64,000 nucleotides of DNA from Plantago ovata (GCA_028274465.1 CM051457.1:69972496-70036495); one strand, 5' to 3'; shown: positions 31,389 through 43,580, numbered from the stretch's first letter. Notes: generated from the sequence alone by a model not told the origin. Numbers and translations: made by a program.

Positions 31389-32441
31389 TCGGAAAAAGAG
31401 TATGTCCTCTGGAACAAGTCAAGAGGCAGAAGTAAAGCGCCTTATCCAATTGTCCGAGCTTGATCGCGCGCACGAGCTCAGCTTGTGCTCGCTCCAGGTA
31501 TTACTCTTATACTTCTAAGTAAATATCTAAGTCCATATTCTAGCTCCTTTCTCATGGAATAAACTCTCTTTTGCTCTTTCTTTGCAGCTCGAGAACCTCA
31601 AGGAGGCTTATAGCCAGGTTGCTGCTGATAGGCTGATATTGGCTTCGTAATCGAGGAGCTAGAGAAAAAGCTCGAGGCCGAGAAGGGCAAGAACAGAGCT
31701 GCTGATGTTGAGATGGGGAAAGCCTATGCCAAAATCAATCAGCTCGAGAAGGAGTTGTCGAGGGAGAAGCAGAGTACCAAAGGCTACAAGGGGGCGTATG
31801 CTACCTTGTCAATTTGCATGGAGAAGTTTAAGAATAGTGTCCTATCCTTCCTCTAGGGAATCCGTTTAGAAACTGCTTGAGCTTTCATGGCCTTGGACAC
31901 CTACAAGGTTTCTATGCAAGATATTAAGGACGCCGCGCGCGAGGAGGGTTTCTTTTCGTGCATCGGGCAGCTCAAACGGATCGATCTACTGCTCAAGGAT
32001 TTCAACACCCATGCGCGCGAGGACATGCATGCGGGCCGTAGAGAAGATCTTTCCCGGTATCCCGATGAAGAAGTAACTGATGAGATCTGTCAAGCATGAG
32101 ATTTCGGGGAGCTCGTAACCGATCCAGAGGTTCCCTATCCAAACAAGCCCTCATTCCTTCCATCATGGGTGCCTGAATGCTTAAGGAGTGGAGTCCTCCA
32201 TCCGTTCGAGAAGGCTGCTCTTCAAAATGCGGCATGGATCAAGGTGAGTGATCCGGTGCTCGGTCGTCCTCAAGGTTTCGTGGAGCCCGATCTTATCACG
32301 TTCGAGAAGGCTGTCAAGGAATCTCAAGAAAAAGAGCGAGATCCTAATGAGATCCTTGAGCTTATGAGCCCTAACCGAGGAGGAGGCAGCGCCACTGGCC
32401 CGAGCTCGCAAATGGAGTTGACTGGGAGCCGCACTCGTTGA
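31389..32441 (+). pseudogene. Antisense gene of R: rest of exon 3, intron, coiled-coil exon 4
   Basis: Exon 3 resumes in frame with 8942 (RKKSMSSGTSQEAEVKRLIQ) and ends at donor CTCCAG|GTATTA (31498). A 90-base intron ends at TTTGCAG (31587). Exon 4 reads on in phase as LENLKEAYSQVAADR, then a Lys/Glu heptad-like coiled coil (LEKKLEAEKGKNRA, INQLEKELSREKQ). Stops and an indel occur (near 31650, 31856 and 31878), then open frames from 31887 to 32097 and 32169 to 32441 (end GSRTR). I cannot assign a function. The coiled coil after a Transposase_28-like domain is the usual layout of these plant transposon-associated proteins. Confidence 0.6.
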
Positions 32442-33393
32442 TCCGAGGAGCTCAGAATCTCGAGATTCCTAAGAAGCCCGAGTATGCTCGGTGAAAATTT
32501 GTACTTCGTTTTAAGTCATTTTCGAACAATTTTCTTGCTTACTATTCGGCCCTTTGTGGCATTTGCTCGAACATCTTCCTTGTAAAATATAACTTATGAT
32601 TTTTCCATCTTCACGGTGGTCACTCTTTCAATTCAACGTTGTTGTTTCTCGCTCCGTCTTTCCATAGTTATGCAGATTTTACTAACTCTTTTTTAGTTAT
32701 GACGTATAACTTTGTTAGAGTAGTTACTTTGTATGAATATGAGCTGAAATCGAGGAGGTAGACTCTTCGCACCATTTCTGAAATTCTGAAAAACTACAAG
32801 TGTTGATGACACTACTTGAGATGTGCTCCTCGAGCTATCGGCGTAGTTGAGACACTTGTCGAGATGTTCTTCTACTCGATATGAGATAATCTTCTCGATC
32901 TCAAACAACTTTTTTGGACCAATCTAGAAAAATCATAAGTGTAGAAATTTTCCTTCTCCTCTACGTTACTGTTGGCCTTGCTACTCTTATCGAGTTTGCC
33001 AGCTTATAGGGCTTTCCAGATGACTCGAGGAAGCCTTTCCTTTTTTGAGAAAAAACGTGGAGATACAGACCAAGGGGTGGATCGAGTACTTCTTTGCTCC
33101 TCTTTTGTTTGAACTTAGAAAATTATAGAGCTTTATCTGAACATTTTTGTTGAAAGATATGCATTGGATTGATTTGACGGAAATTCAATTACAGTGGTGG
33201 GCTTCATGGCCGGCATTCTTACAACTTTTTCATTCTTCTGAGGTTTCTCTACTTCAGACTTCTACTTCCTAAAAACGTAAACCAAAAGAGAAGGGGGCCT
33301 TTCATAGGAGCTTGTGAGGAACTTCTCTTGATCCATAAGTAGGGGTCCTTTCACAGGAACACTTCAAAAACTTTGCATTGCCTTTCAAAACTT
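32442..33393. other. R: spacer between the convergent antisense gene and pol
   Basis: About 950 bases between the 3' ends of the two opposing genes of R. No ORF, repeat or RNA gene seen. It would hold both transcription terminators if both genes were expressed. Confidence 0.5.
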
Positions 33394-34692
33394 CTAGGCA
33401 TAAAACCTCTGGAGATTGGAGGTATTCCAAGGGTTCTTCAACACTCTTCTTTCCATGTCTTCGAGACAGTAGCTTCCGTTGGACCTTGCTTCGACAATCT
33501 TGTAGGGGCCTTCCCAATTGGGTTGCATCTTTCTAACTCTGCCTAGGATGTTTGTACTTCGAAGCACTAGGTCTCCAACTTGGAAGTCTCTCTCCTTCAC
33601 ACTCTTGTTGTAGGCTCTTGCGATCAACGCTTGGTACCTCAAGATGTTGGCCAAAGTAGTGGTTCGCGCTTCCTCTAGCATCTCTAGATCGAACATCCTT
33701 GCGCTGTGATTGTTCTCGGGATGATACCCTTGGATCCTGAGTGTTTCCACGGCTACTTCTGCTGGTATGACTGCTTCAGAACCATAAACTAGAGAGAAGA
33801 AGGTTTCCCTTGTGGTGGTCTTCGAAGTTGTGCGATATTCCCATACTACTGCATCAAGCTCGTCGACCCAATCCTTGTTGTGGCGAACCTCTTTTGCAAA
33901 TTGTTGACAAGGGTCTTGCTGACGGCTTCAGTCGATGTCCTACTGAGGTGTATCTCCTCTCAATCTTCATTTCTTTGCACCATTCATTGAACTTCTGTCC
34001 ACAAAATTGAGAGCCGTTATCAGAGATGAGGACTCTTGGTAGGCCAATCGACACACAATGTTTCTCCACACGAAATTCATCACCCTTTATTCGGTGATAG
34101 TAGACACCGCTTCAACCTCTGCCCACTTGCTAAAGTACCCTAGCACGACAATGATGAATTTCTTATGTCCCGTACCTCTTGGGAATGGATCAACTATGTC
34201 GATACCCAACATGTCGAAAGGGCATGTGATCGAGATAGGCATGAGAGGCTTGGCAGGAACATTGATCAAATTGGAATGCAATTGGCACTCCTCGCATCTC
34301 CTCATGAATTGGGTAGCATCCGCACAAACAGTTGTCCATTAGAAGCCCTGGTGGATGACTTTTTGTGCGAGGGTTCTTCTTCCAGCATGGTCCCCGCAAC
34401 TTCCTTGGTACATTTCTCCCAAAACGTCTTGGACTTCTTTATCAGCTACGCATCTCAAGTAGACTCCCTCAAAGGATATTTTGTACAAGTGGTCTCCTTG
34501 CATGATGTAGCGGCCAGCTTTCCCTTTGATTCTTCGTGCTTTAGCTTTATCACGAGGAAGGCTACCATGCATGAGATAGGTATCTATCCCTTGCATCCAA
34601 CTTGGTTGAGTATCAATGGCCAAGACAGTTGGCTTTGATGACCAGAGGGATGACGCGTCGATTTTCATGAGTATCACATTCCGGGTATCCAC
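33394..34692 (-). pseudogene. R integrase, broken
   Basis: Four frames together cover an integrase. Zinc finger pieces are GDHAGRRTLAQKVIHQGF and, in the next frame, MRRCEECQLHSN. Core: the first Asp in MLGIDIVDPFPRG, the second in LISDNGSQF; the Glu region is garbled by an indel near 33930 (TSVGH then a shifted frame). The C-terminal piece (33750 to 33394) has the chromatin-distal GPYKIVEARSNGSYCLED segment typical of Tat integrases. Stops and frameshifts separate the parts, so no enzyme can be made. Confidence 0.8.
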
Positions 34693-34826
34693 TCCTCCGG
34701 AGGCTAAGCATATTTGGACAAAGCGTCTGCTCTTTGATTGAGATCTCTTGAGAATTTTTCAATCTCACAACTTTCAAATTTTTGGATTTCTTCCGTGATG
34801 GCACTCTTGTATTCTTCTAGTGAATT

Positions 34827-35234
34827 CTACATTGTCTTGAACTTTCCCGAGATTTGCATCTCGGCCAATTGAGAATCGGTGAAGATGTGGAGCCTCTTCA
34901 CTTCAAGTGCCTTTGCCATGCGTAGAGCGATGAGGATGGCTTCATACTCGGCTTCATTATTGGTGACCGGGAAGCTTAGAGTAACAGCGTACTCGAGTTC
35001 CGCTCCTCCTGGGCTTTTGAAGTAAATTCCTATCCCACCATTCCTTCCCGAGGAAGATCCATCAACATGGAGAATCCAAACATCGTCATGGTCGGTGATC
35101 TCTTTAGGTTTTGGAGAGACGGTCTCCTTAGCCTTAGGCTCCTCGATCTCTTTTGATAGGAACACTTCGTGTCTCTTTCTTTTTGCCTGCGACATCTCTT
35201 TGAGTTCTTTTAGAGCACCTTCTAAGGCTTGCAT
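34827..35234 (-). pseudogene. R second RNase H (archaeal type)
   Basis: A 135-residue frame. Motifs WILHVDGSSSGRNGGIGI, VTNNEAEYEAILIALRMAKAL and IFTDSQLAEMQ give the D-E-D catalytic set of archaeal/plant-type RNase HI. It lies between the ordinary gypsy RNase H and integrase, the order known for Tat elements. The end (GKFKTM) is cut by a stop, and the last catalytic Asp region is not visible. Confidence 0.82.
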
Positions 35235-35258
35235 GGCCTCACTCTGCCGTGGTCGCTC

Positions 35259-35708
35259 CTAGGTCATCATTACGACATTCTGTCTCTTATGAGAGGCTTC
35301 CTCTGATACTTCCTTAGAGGGATACTCTACCAGGAAATCGACAATAACTTGTGCTTTTTTGGCCAATTGGGCTTGGTAGTCGATGGCATACTCACTCAGC
35401 TCAATTTCCCACATTGCTAGCCTTCCTGAGTTTTCTGGTTTCCCAAGGACTTGCTTGAGAGGCTGCTTCGACAAAACAACAACCTTGTGAGCTCCGAAGT
35501 AAGGCTTTAGTCTACTTGCTGTGTAGACAAGAGCGAAGGATGGCCTCTCGATATCCATGTAGTGTGTCTCTGCTCCAGCAGGTACTTTACTCAAATAGTA
35601 GATAGGCAAGTGATCATTCCCTTGAACCCTTACTAAGAACGAGCTAATGGCTTCCACTGTCGCGGTCAGGTATAAGTAAAGTACCTCTCCTACTATTGGT
35701 TTTGACAA
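35259..35708 (-). pseudogene. R gypsy RNase H
   Basis: A 149-residue frame: LYLTATVEAISSFLVRVQG, YYLSKVPAGAETHYMDIERPSFALVYTASRLKPYF, MWEIELSEYAIDYQ. This corresponds to the tether-like RNase H of gypsy Pol. The first catalytic Asp is replaced (LYLTAT in place of LYL-D), as often in Tat elements whose archaeal-type domain takes over. Stops separate it from reverse transcriptase and from the second RNase H. Confidence 0.78.
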
Positions 35709-35777
35709 GAGTGGAGGGGAGAGTAGATACTCTTTGAGTTTGTCGAAGGCTTCCTCTCACTCCTTTGTCCATTCGAA

Positions 35778-36494
35778 CTATTTGCTTTTTTGCAAAACTT
35801 TGAAAAACGGAAGGTTCTTCTCAGCTGATCTTGAGATAAACCTGCTCAATGCAATGGAATTCCCTACCAATTTTTGTACTTCATTGATAGTTTGGGGTTG
35901 AGGAAGGTCGAGAATTGCCTTGATCTTTTTAGGGTTTGCTTCGATTCCTCTTTCCGTTACCATATAACCGAGGAACTTCCCACCTTTGACTCCAAAGGTA
36001 CACTTTGCTAGATTGAGCTTCATGTCATACTTCCTCACAATAGAGAAGCACTTCGTCAGGTACCCTACGTGTTGCTCCTCGGTCTTACTCTTGAACAACA
36101 TGTCATCAACATAGACTTCCATCGTCTTCCCCAATTCTTCATTAAACATTTTGTTTACCAGCCTTTTTTTGAGACCGAAGGGCATCACATTGAAGCAGTA
36201 TACATTTCCATTTGCAAAGAAGGCGATCTTCGGTATATCATCCTTGGCCATTTTGACTTGGTAGAACCACTGGTACGCATCCATGAAACTCAAGAGGGCA
36301 CACCCCGCTGTTGAGTCGACAAGATGGTCGATCCGGGGTAAGGGGTAGGGATCCTTCGGGAAAAATTTATTAAGTCTGGTGAAGTTGTTGCACATTCTCC
36401 ACTTGCCTGGTCCTTTTTCTACAAGGACTACATTGCTAACCCAGTCGAAGTATCTCACTTCTTTGATATGACCGACCTTGAGTAACGTTTGCAC
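35778..36494 (-). pseudogene. R reverse transcriptase
   Basis: A 238-residue frame starting inside the fingers (LLKVGHIKEVRYFDW). Motifs: GKWRMCNNFTRLNKFFPKD (usual MCVDFTDLN, so altered), SFMDAYQWFYQ with the first catalytic Asp, NVMPFGL, and YVDDMLFKS with the YxDD pair. The thumb (KCTFGVKGGKFLGYMVTERGIEANP) is present. A stop at each end breaks the polyprotein. Confidence 0.88.
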
Positions 36495-36536
36495 TTCTGC
36501 TTCAATGATGGCATTGTCTTCCGCACTGAAGTCTCT

Positions 36537-37127
36537 TCACTTTTCTCGAATGTGGGTGATCGATGGATCGACATTCAGACGGTGAACGGCGACACTTGGG
36601 TCGATCCCTTTGAGGTCCTCGGTACTCCACGCGAAGATGTCATTGTTGTCTCTCAAATATTGAATGAGCTTCATTCTTACTTCAGTGGTCATTTCGGTGC
36701 CAATCTTAGTAACCTTGGCGGTACTTCCTTTGACAATTTGGATTGCTTCAATCTTGTTTTCATCGAAAAACTTCTTCTTTTTGGAGGATGGTGGTACCGG
36801 AGGTATCACTTGATACTCCTCGAGCTGCTTAACAGCTCCTACTAGACTTTCCTTTTCTTTCTTTTTAATTGCTTTCCTTCGCCTAAGTGATGGACTTGGA
36901 TTTTTTGACTTCTTCTTTACTCGTCGAACTGTATAAAAACGATAAGGAGCATGATGAACAAAAGGTTGCTCCTCGAGCGCTTGACTTGAACTTGGTTCTC
37001 CAATGGCAACATTGGAAGTACACTTTGCTGACATACTGTAGCATTCCCATGCTTCTCTTATGTTTCCCACTTCTTGTCCGATTCCCAACGGAGTAGGGAA
37101 CTTCCACTTGTTGTGGACTGTAGACAC
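36537..37127 (-). pseudogene. R region between protease and reverse transcriptase
   Basis: A 196-residue frame: STVHNKWKFPTPLGIGQEVGNIREAWECY, a basic stretch, then IFAWSTEDLKGIDPSVAVHRLNVDP, the conserved segment that precedes reverse transcriptase in Tat polyproteins. It ends at a stop just before the fingers. Confidence 0.75.
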
Positions 37128-37176
37128 TACGGCTCGGAATTGAGAGAGAGCAGGTCTTCCCTAGACAACAAAGTAG

Positions 37177-37518
37177 TCAAATGGCATATCTACGACCACG
37201 ATTGGGACGTGTTGAGTTACTCCTCGAGGAACACTCCCCATTGAGACTGTCAAGTTGATCATTCCAAGGGGCATGATGGGTTGTCCTACAAATCCTACCA
37301 GGGCACTCCTTACTTCTCTGAGACCTTCCCTCAGGTTCATATATCCTCTTCAAAGTGCCTGTGAAGATTAAGTTAGCTAGACATCCGGTGTCGACTAGAA
37401 TCCTTCTCCAGTTGTAAGATTGGACATCGAGGGATAATACTAGAGGAACACATGGGTCGTAGATGCTTCCTCCTCCGGCATGCCTTAGAGGGATTTCACT
37501 ATCATCAAAGGAAATCAC
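37177..37518 (-). pseudogene. R aspartic protease
   Basis: A 113-residue frame with RRILVDTGCLANLIF, the retropepsin DTG active site. After it the translation loses similarity (Arg/Ser-rich), pointing to a frameshift near 37330. Confidence 0.7.
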
Positions 37519-37608
37519 ATTGGATCACGACTGCCCAACTTGGCCATACTTCACATCCCTGACCTTGAGATTATCCGTAGTGATCTTCCTTTGTTTTCGA
37601 GTGTCGCC

Positions 37609-38405
37609 TCACGCGGGTCCTCCGGAAATCGTAAGAGTATGGATGCTCCCATTTACCAGGCGGTTCTCATAATTGTTCAAATTATGAATATCGTCATAGT
37701 CAGGGTTTCCCTGGGGACCTTGGTGCTCGATCCTCACTTGTGGCGGCGGAGGGAGGATAGCTAGAGGTTCTTCCTTCCGAATATAGTTGACCAACTGTCC
37801 ATTTCGAATCATCCTCTCGATCTCGTTCTTGAGCTCGACACACTCATCAACAGTGTGTCCCTTTCCTTTGTGAAATTGACAAAATTTCTCGGAATTTTTG
37901 TTCTTTCGACTTTCTTGGATCGGAGGTGGCCATGAGACATCAAGCTTCCGCGAGACTATATAGTTCAAGATGTCGAATCTTGACCTATTCAAGTCTGTGT
38001 AGTTTCTATATCTCCTTAGAGGAGATCTCCTCGGACGGGTTCTCTTGTCTCTAAACTCATTCCTCGAAGGACCTTCTTTGATCAAACCATGCTTTTGATT
38101 CTTCCTTTGTTTTCCAGGATTTTGTTGCCTCAGAGGATATTCCTTCTCCCTTTCCCTTTCCTTACCTTTTCCTCTTGGAGGGTTGGTTCTCACGGTGACC
38201 GTTTTTCGAAATTCTTCCGCCTCGAGGAAATCCTTGCAAACTTTTGCTAATTGAGCTTCACTATCGACACACAATGCTAATAGAAGCTCTTGGAACTTGA
38301 CATTGGTAGAGTTACCATACAAGTATTCTTTTCTCTCGTTGATCGAGTGGTCCTCGACTTGGAAGGCTGCTTCATGGAACCGGTTGATGAAATCCGTCAA
38401 GTCTT
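37609..38405 (-). pseudogene. R gag, C-terminal part, truncated by D
   Basis: Residues from KDLTDFINRFHEAAFQ onward belong to R; the ~25 residues before that in the open frame are encoded by the LTR of D. The remaining gag core (FQELLLALCVDSEAQLAKV) is followed by a basic Arg/Pro-rich region and a knuckle CQFHKGKGHTVDEC (CX2HX4HX4C), a variant familiar from Tat gag. The N-terminal half would lie beyond D, outside the window. Confidence 0.8.
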
Positions 38406-39721
38406 TGATGAACGAGATTGTCAGACTCGAACAATCAAATAAATTTTTTTGAAAGCCAAAGCGCAACTCACAACTACACAAAATACGTAGTGCAGAGGTA
38501 AGATGACCTCGAATGTCGATCTCTAGGGATTAAAATACCTTTAACTAAATAACTATATATAATTTCAGAAAACAAATTTATATTAACTCGACTTAACAAT
38601 CTATGGAGAAAGCTGGTGATAGTATGCTCGTTCTAAGCATCAAGTTCTAATTATGCATGAAAGTGCAACTCGTACTGCCTTAAAAGTAATTCGATTTACA
38701 AACACCAAAGACAAATTTGTAGACGTGTATTTTGAAAGCTTCCTATCTATACTAATACTTGGCTAAGGTTGTCAGTCTTAGTTCAAGCAGTACTTGCAAA
38801 TTATATATAATTGAATCGATGATCTTGAATTGTCCTAGTGTTTCTAACACTTTTCTACGAAGATATATGGCTTAGTCGTATCAAAGAATCGAATTAAAAT
38901 TATTAAACAAGTAAAAGACTCAGAAACTCAATCATGCATAATACGAACCCTAGCGACGAATTCACATACTATCACCAACTAGATGCTTAGCTACTCATAT
39001 CAATAACACAATCAACAATCATAATCGAAGCAATAATGAATGAAAACATGGTGAATTGAAAGATAAATAGCAGAATTGTGAGATACAAGGTTACCACCAA
39101 AAGTTGTCAATCTCCGGTGAATTGCTAAACTCACAAAGATCTAGCAAGGTGAGATCAATTGATGTCCAAATCTCTCTTCTAGCTTCAAATTCGCTAAGAT
39201 ACAAAGGTTCTAAGAGAAAATATACCCAGAACAAGCTCTAGGGTTTAAGTCTGTAGAAATATGATGATAGATATGAAAATTCGCAGATTTTGGGAAATAT
39301 ATATAGTGCTGTCGGAAAGCCCCGGCGGACCGCCCCATATGCTGCGGTGCGCCGGACGTGCGGCAGTCCGCCGCGCACGCGACGGTGCGCCTGGCACGGG
39401 CAAAAAGTTGCCCGTGCCAAATTCCTCCTCCGGATCTTCGATTTCGGCCCCTTGCACGGTTTTGAGCTCCAAAACTTGGTCTTTTGGCCTTGAAACTTGT
39501 CCCGGTACTCCTTGACACACCACGGGTGATCTCATTGCACTAAAACATCATTGTTTCGCCATGATTTATATCCAAAAATGCGATTTCCACCTAAAACCTG
39601 AAAATAACAAACGAAATGGAAACGTGACACTATTCTAATAAAATGCACTAAAATGCATGCAAGAGGATAGCTAAATTGGTGAAAAAAGACTCGAGTGATA
39701 GTGTAAAAAACACTGTCATCA
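38406..39721 (-). repeat. 3' LTR of D
   Basis: 1316 bp. On the minus strand it starts TGATGACAGTG and ends CTCGTTCATCA. GC near-palindromes lie at about 39313-39415, including GGCGGACCGCC and an 11-bp stem GGCACGGGCAA/TTGCCCGTGCC. Related to, but distinct from, the LTRs of B1/B2/E and C. Confidence 0.85.
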
Positions 39722-41251
39722 AACTCCCCAAACCGAACCATTGCTTGTCCTCAAGCAGCTAACTAGACTCTATGCAACCTACATGCAACACAAAGAGGAG
39801 CCTCATGCCAAACAAGAAGAAATAATTGATTGTATCTACCAAATGCTTATGAACAAAGAACATACAAATCATAACATGGAAGTAGGTTGAAGAATGTCTC
39901 GATTAAACCTATACATATTCACATATGCACTTTGTTAAACAAGGGAGTCTTTCGTAACCTTCTCTACCTGGACCTAGTCAATGACGACGTAATGATTCAT
40001 GTCAAAATACATATGGTTTCCCGTGCCTATGAAACCGAGGGTTTACTATTGTTCACCAAGTGAGACTTTCCCTCAAGAGAGGTTGAACCAATACTGGCTC
40101 TCATCAAACGAAGGAGGGTTCCCTAAAATACAACACTCCCCTATTCTACCCGACTCTTAAAGAAAAACTCTTCACCACTTCCTGAATGGCAGGACGAGGG
40201 TGGTCTAGAACAAGCCTTGGACTAGGCGACACGAGAACACAAGGAAGAATTTACAACTCGATTACGAACTATTAAAAAAGCTGAAAAATAATGCAACACT
40301 TTGCTAAAACTGTTTTTGGCTTGCTTGGACCCTTCTTTTGCTTTTTTGGGTCTTATTCTTTTTTTCTTCTTTATTCTCTTTTTTCTTTTTCCAGATTCTG
40401 GAATTTTTCTTTTTTTTTTTCTTTTTTTTCTTTTCTTTTTGTATATAGCCAGCAGTAGCACAATGAAAGTACAATGAAAGGAAATAACAATGACACTACA
40501 ACGACCTCCCCAAACCTATTCGAAAGAATAGGTTGGAGCACAAACTCACAAGAAAAAATAAAAGCAAACTCGACATGACTCAACAAGACGAAAAACAAGT
40601 CATAACGAAAGTAACCCCCTCCCCAAACCTATTTGTTAGAATAGGTTTCAAACAAAGGATCTCACACCTCACTCTACCTCCTTCCTAGGCATTTAGAAAT
40701 CTCAATAAGCAAGGTGAAGACTTGTTGCCTCTTACGTACATAATTACTCGAGAAAACAACCAAAGACTCTAACATGCAACATTTTATAAGGCCTTCGTGA
40801 ACCGCAGTAGAGAAAACACCACATAGTGATGTCGAGACTACCAACTTTAACTAGTGCACATACAAATATGACAAGCCAAGCGAGACAAACCTCAAACTAT
40901 TCCATAGAGATGCAATGCATGGGCAAAGGTCATAAACACTTAGTCTATACAATAAAAAATTTCAAAAAATTTGGCAATAAACTCCACACAACATCATGCA
41001 AACTATACTGAAGATGAATGCAAACTAAATCCTAAGAAAGCGGTAAACGTGCAAACAAAGGTACAAGATACAATACTCAACGAAATAAGTCATACAATAC
41101 TAACATCATGGTTCACATAACACCCCCCCCCCCCACATGAAGCTCAAGCTGGTCCCCAGCAAAAGAGAATGAGGAATATAAAGTGATACTAGATGTTACC
41201 GAATGTGTGGCCTCTGTCGGCTGAGTATACCAGAATGGACATGTGAAAAGA
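39722..41251 (-). other. 3' noncoding region of D
   Basis: Polypurine tract TTTGGGGAGTT (minus) next to the LTR, a plus-strand pyrimidine tract (about 40325-40440), hairpins at 40513-40534 and 40626-40647, and a run of 12 C at 41123-41134. No ORF I can support. Confidence 0.75.
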
Positions 41252-41933
41252 CTAGTAATCCGGATCATAATCGCCGTAATAGTCATTCCACATGTCAGGG
41301 AGAAGATCCTGGGATTGCCATAGGGTCTCCTGCTGCCGGTCCAAGAGCATTTGCTGCTGCAAAATGAGCTGCATATCGTTCTGGCGATGCTCCTCAATGA
41401 GCTCCCAATCAATGTTGCGCTGGACAACATATCCATCAAGTGTATGCTGCAAACCTTGTACAGTGGTGGTCAGGTTTGCAACATTGGCATCGAACCCACG
41501 GAATCTGTCATCGAGGTAGGTCCGAAGCTCAGTAAAATCAAATCCAAAGGAACCACGTGTGACCCGAGGTGGCTGTTGTGACCCACTAGGAGCGGCGGTG
41601 TCTGGAATAGGGTCCCGATCATCTGTCTCCATATCATCCTCATCACTCGGTGAGGAAGGTGGTGAGTCATCGGCAGCGGCAGCTGAAGGTATGGTCTGTT
41701 GGAACCTATGCTCCTTCTCAGTGATAGATGTTGGAGTCAAGGTCGAGGTGACTGACCCAGTCTCGTCAATACCCTCTACCCCGTGGTACCTGCAGTAGGC
41801 GGTGATCAGGCAGGGAAAGACAAAGGGCTTCCTCTTTTTGTTCCAATGCCTCTCATACTCTTCATAGATAATGTTGTCGATGTCAATGTTTTGCCGACCC
41901 AAAAGACAGTAGATAAGCTCTGCATACCATGGT
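41252..41933 (-). pseudogene. Element D third ORF (plant transposon-protein domain), C-terminal half
   Basis: The frame is open from the insertion point of F: after the split Trp codon come YAELIYCLLGRQNIDIDNII and HWNKKRKPFVFPCLITAYCRYHGV. The FPCLIT-C-GV pattern resembles the 'putative plant transposon protein' domain (PF20167 type) found in Athila-related third ORFs. The C-terminus is Ser/Asp/Pro-rich, then a Gln/Asp-rich helix-prone end (QRNIDWELIEEHRQNDMQ). The ORF sits just upstream of the 3' region, where env-like ORFs lie; no signal peptide or membrane segment is seen, so I do not call it an envelope. Its N-terminal half is at 63644-63952. Confidence 0.7.
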
Positions 41934-43580
41934 TGTTGGTCCCTTTAAACAACAAAAAAAGACTAGAGGGGGGGGGGGTGAATAGTCTTTTCAAACTTTC
42001 GTCGTTTAAAACTTTCTCAGCAAGTACTTCTCACTTTTCAGTAATGAGTTTGCTGATACTTAATTTTCTCAGCACGCGTAAGTTACTTTTCAGTAGCTTG
42101 GTTTGCTGATACTTAAAATCAGATAGCGGAAGTCTTTGATACAATAAGTGCTCTTTCAGTAAGTAAAGGTTTCAGCAAGTGATGTGAGTGACTGTGTACA
42201 GACAGATATGATTTGCTGAAAACTAAGTACAGTAAGTAAATCACACAAACACTTTTATAGTGGTATCTGAGTGTGGCGTAATCTCTCAACTAATCCACTT
42301 TGTCCTTTCTTAGGACTGAATCCACTAAGATATGATTGAGGTTCCTTAAATATCCTATCTAGAGCGATTCAACAGAAACCAAAGCACACTTGCTTTGTCT
42401 CCAACCTAATCTAGAGAACGTAATCTTGTTCTCCACCAAACTTGGTACTTTTAATCAGCAACACTATGCTCGATTAAGTTCCCCCTGAATATCACGCCTG
42501 AAAGGGTGTATTTTCAGTTAGAGAGTTTTGGGGTGAGATAACTTAATTATAACTTATTCAGTTACAACAAGTAATCTAAGAAACACAACTTTGAATACTT
42601 TGCAGTAAACAAGTTTGATTGTTTCTGGTGTCAAGACTTGTTCTTGTTCGAAAGAAAGAACACTTAACTAATTTCTTAGCCGAGTTTGTTCTACTTCTTC
42701 ACAAGTAGCTTTTTCAAGCTTTAAGTCTTGGAACGGATCAATGGCAGTATAGAGAGTTTGAAGGTATGTGAGTTTAAGCACAAGTGAGAGTTCACGTTGT
42801 TGACACACTTCAACTCTTCGCCGGATGACCTCTATTTATAGTGCAAGTAAGGAGCCGTTTGAATTTTAAATTCCAAGGCTTTTGATCCTTAAGATGTCAC
42901 TATCTTGCTTTTGTACTTTCAGCAGCGTCCTTGTTTGTCTTCTAGTCTTCATGTCCTTTGCGTGTAAGCTTTGCATTTAATGCATATTTGAATAGAATTC
43001 AAACAGTAACATTGGAGCGCAAATTCAAGTACTTTCAGCAAGAGGTCACATATGTTCCATCAGCAAGTGGTCAGTCTCAGTTTCAGCAAGCACAACCTAC
43101 TTTGTCTTTCAGATTTTCACTTATGCAATGATGTTGCTGAAGTTTCCACTTTCTGAGCAACACGTGCCTTTGTAGATACCAGTCTTCAGAAATCTTCTAG
43201 TCTTCAGATCTTCGAATTCTTCAAGTCTTCAGATCTTCAATAATCTTCAAGATTTTGAGCGGTTTCTAAATGCTTCAATAGTTTGTTTGTAAACACAAAG
43301 TACATCGTCAGCAAATGCTTCAATAGGTTATTTTCTGTTCAGAAAATAAGATACATCATAAGCTAAAGCTTCAATAAGTTATTTTCTTGTCAGAAAATAA
43401 AATACATCGTAAGCGGTAAAAACCAACTTAACTAACACCTAATCTAAGTCTTCAGCAAACGTTCCTCTTTTACAATGTCCTTAAAATTCTAAATTCCTAT
43501 GGACCTTAAGAGTACTAGTTACTGGACTTTCCTTAATTTAGCATGGTTAATTGCTCATCAAAATTACAAGTTTCCTAACA
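41934..43580 (-). repeat. 3' LTR of F (1647 bp)
   Basis: On the minus strand TGTTAGGAAAC (43580) to GGGACCAACA (41934). The first 48 bases are identical to the inverted copy at 63953-64000. Near the end a run of 12 G (41968-41979, plus strand) lies between GACTA and TAGTC arms. About a dozen copies of TCAGCAA or TTGCTGA occur in it. Confidence 0.9.

Larger units (their letters stand above)
31384..38405 (-). mobile_element. Element R (Tat-lineage gypsy), right segment
   Basis: The plus-strand antisense gene ends near 32441. The minus strand carries, from right to left, gag, protease, reverse transcriptase, a gypsy RNase H, a second archaeal-type RNase H and integrase, all with stops and frameshifts. 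The double RNase H between reverse transcriptase and integrase is known as a mark of the Tat lineage. The left flank GTCTT (38401-38405) marks where element D interrupts gag; the rest of R lies outside the window. Confidence 0.85.
38406..41933 (-). mobile_element. Element D: Athila-like element, 3' part
   Basis: The LTR end TGATGAACGAG (38406) follows GTCTT, the candidate target duplication in the gag of R. A 1316 bp 3' LTR, the polypurine tract, the 3' noncoding block and the last ORF are present. F interrupts that ORF at 41933/41934. The missing upstream half of the ORF reappears, inverted, at 63644-63952. Gag, pol and the other LTR are outside. Confidence 0.85.
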
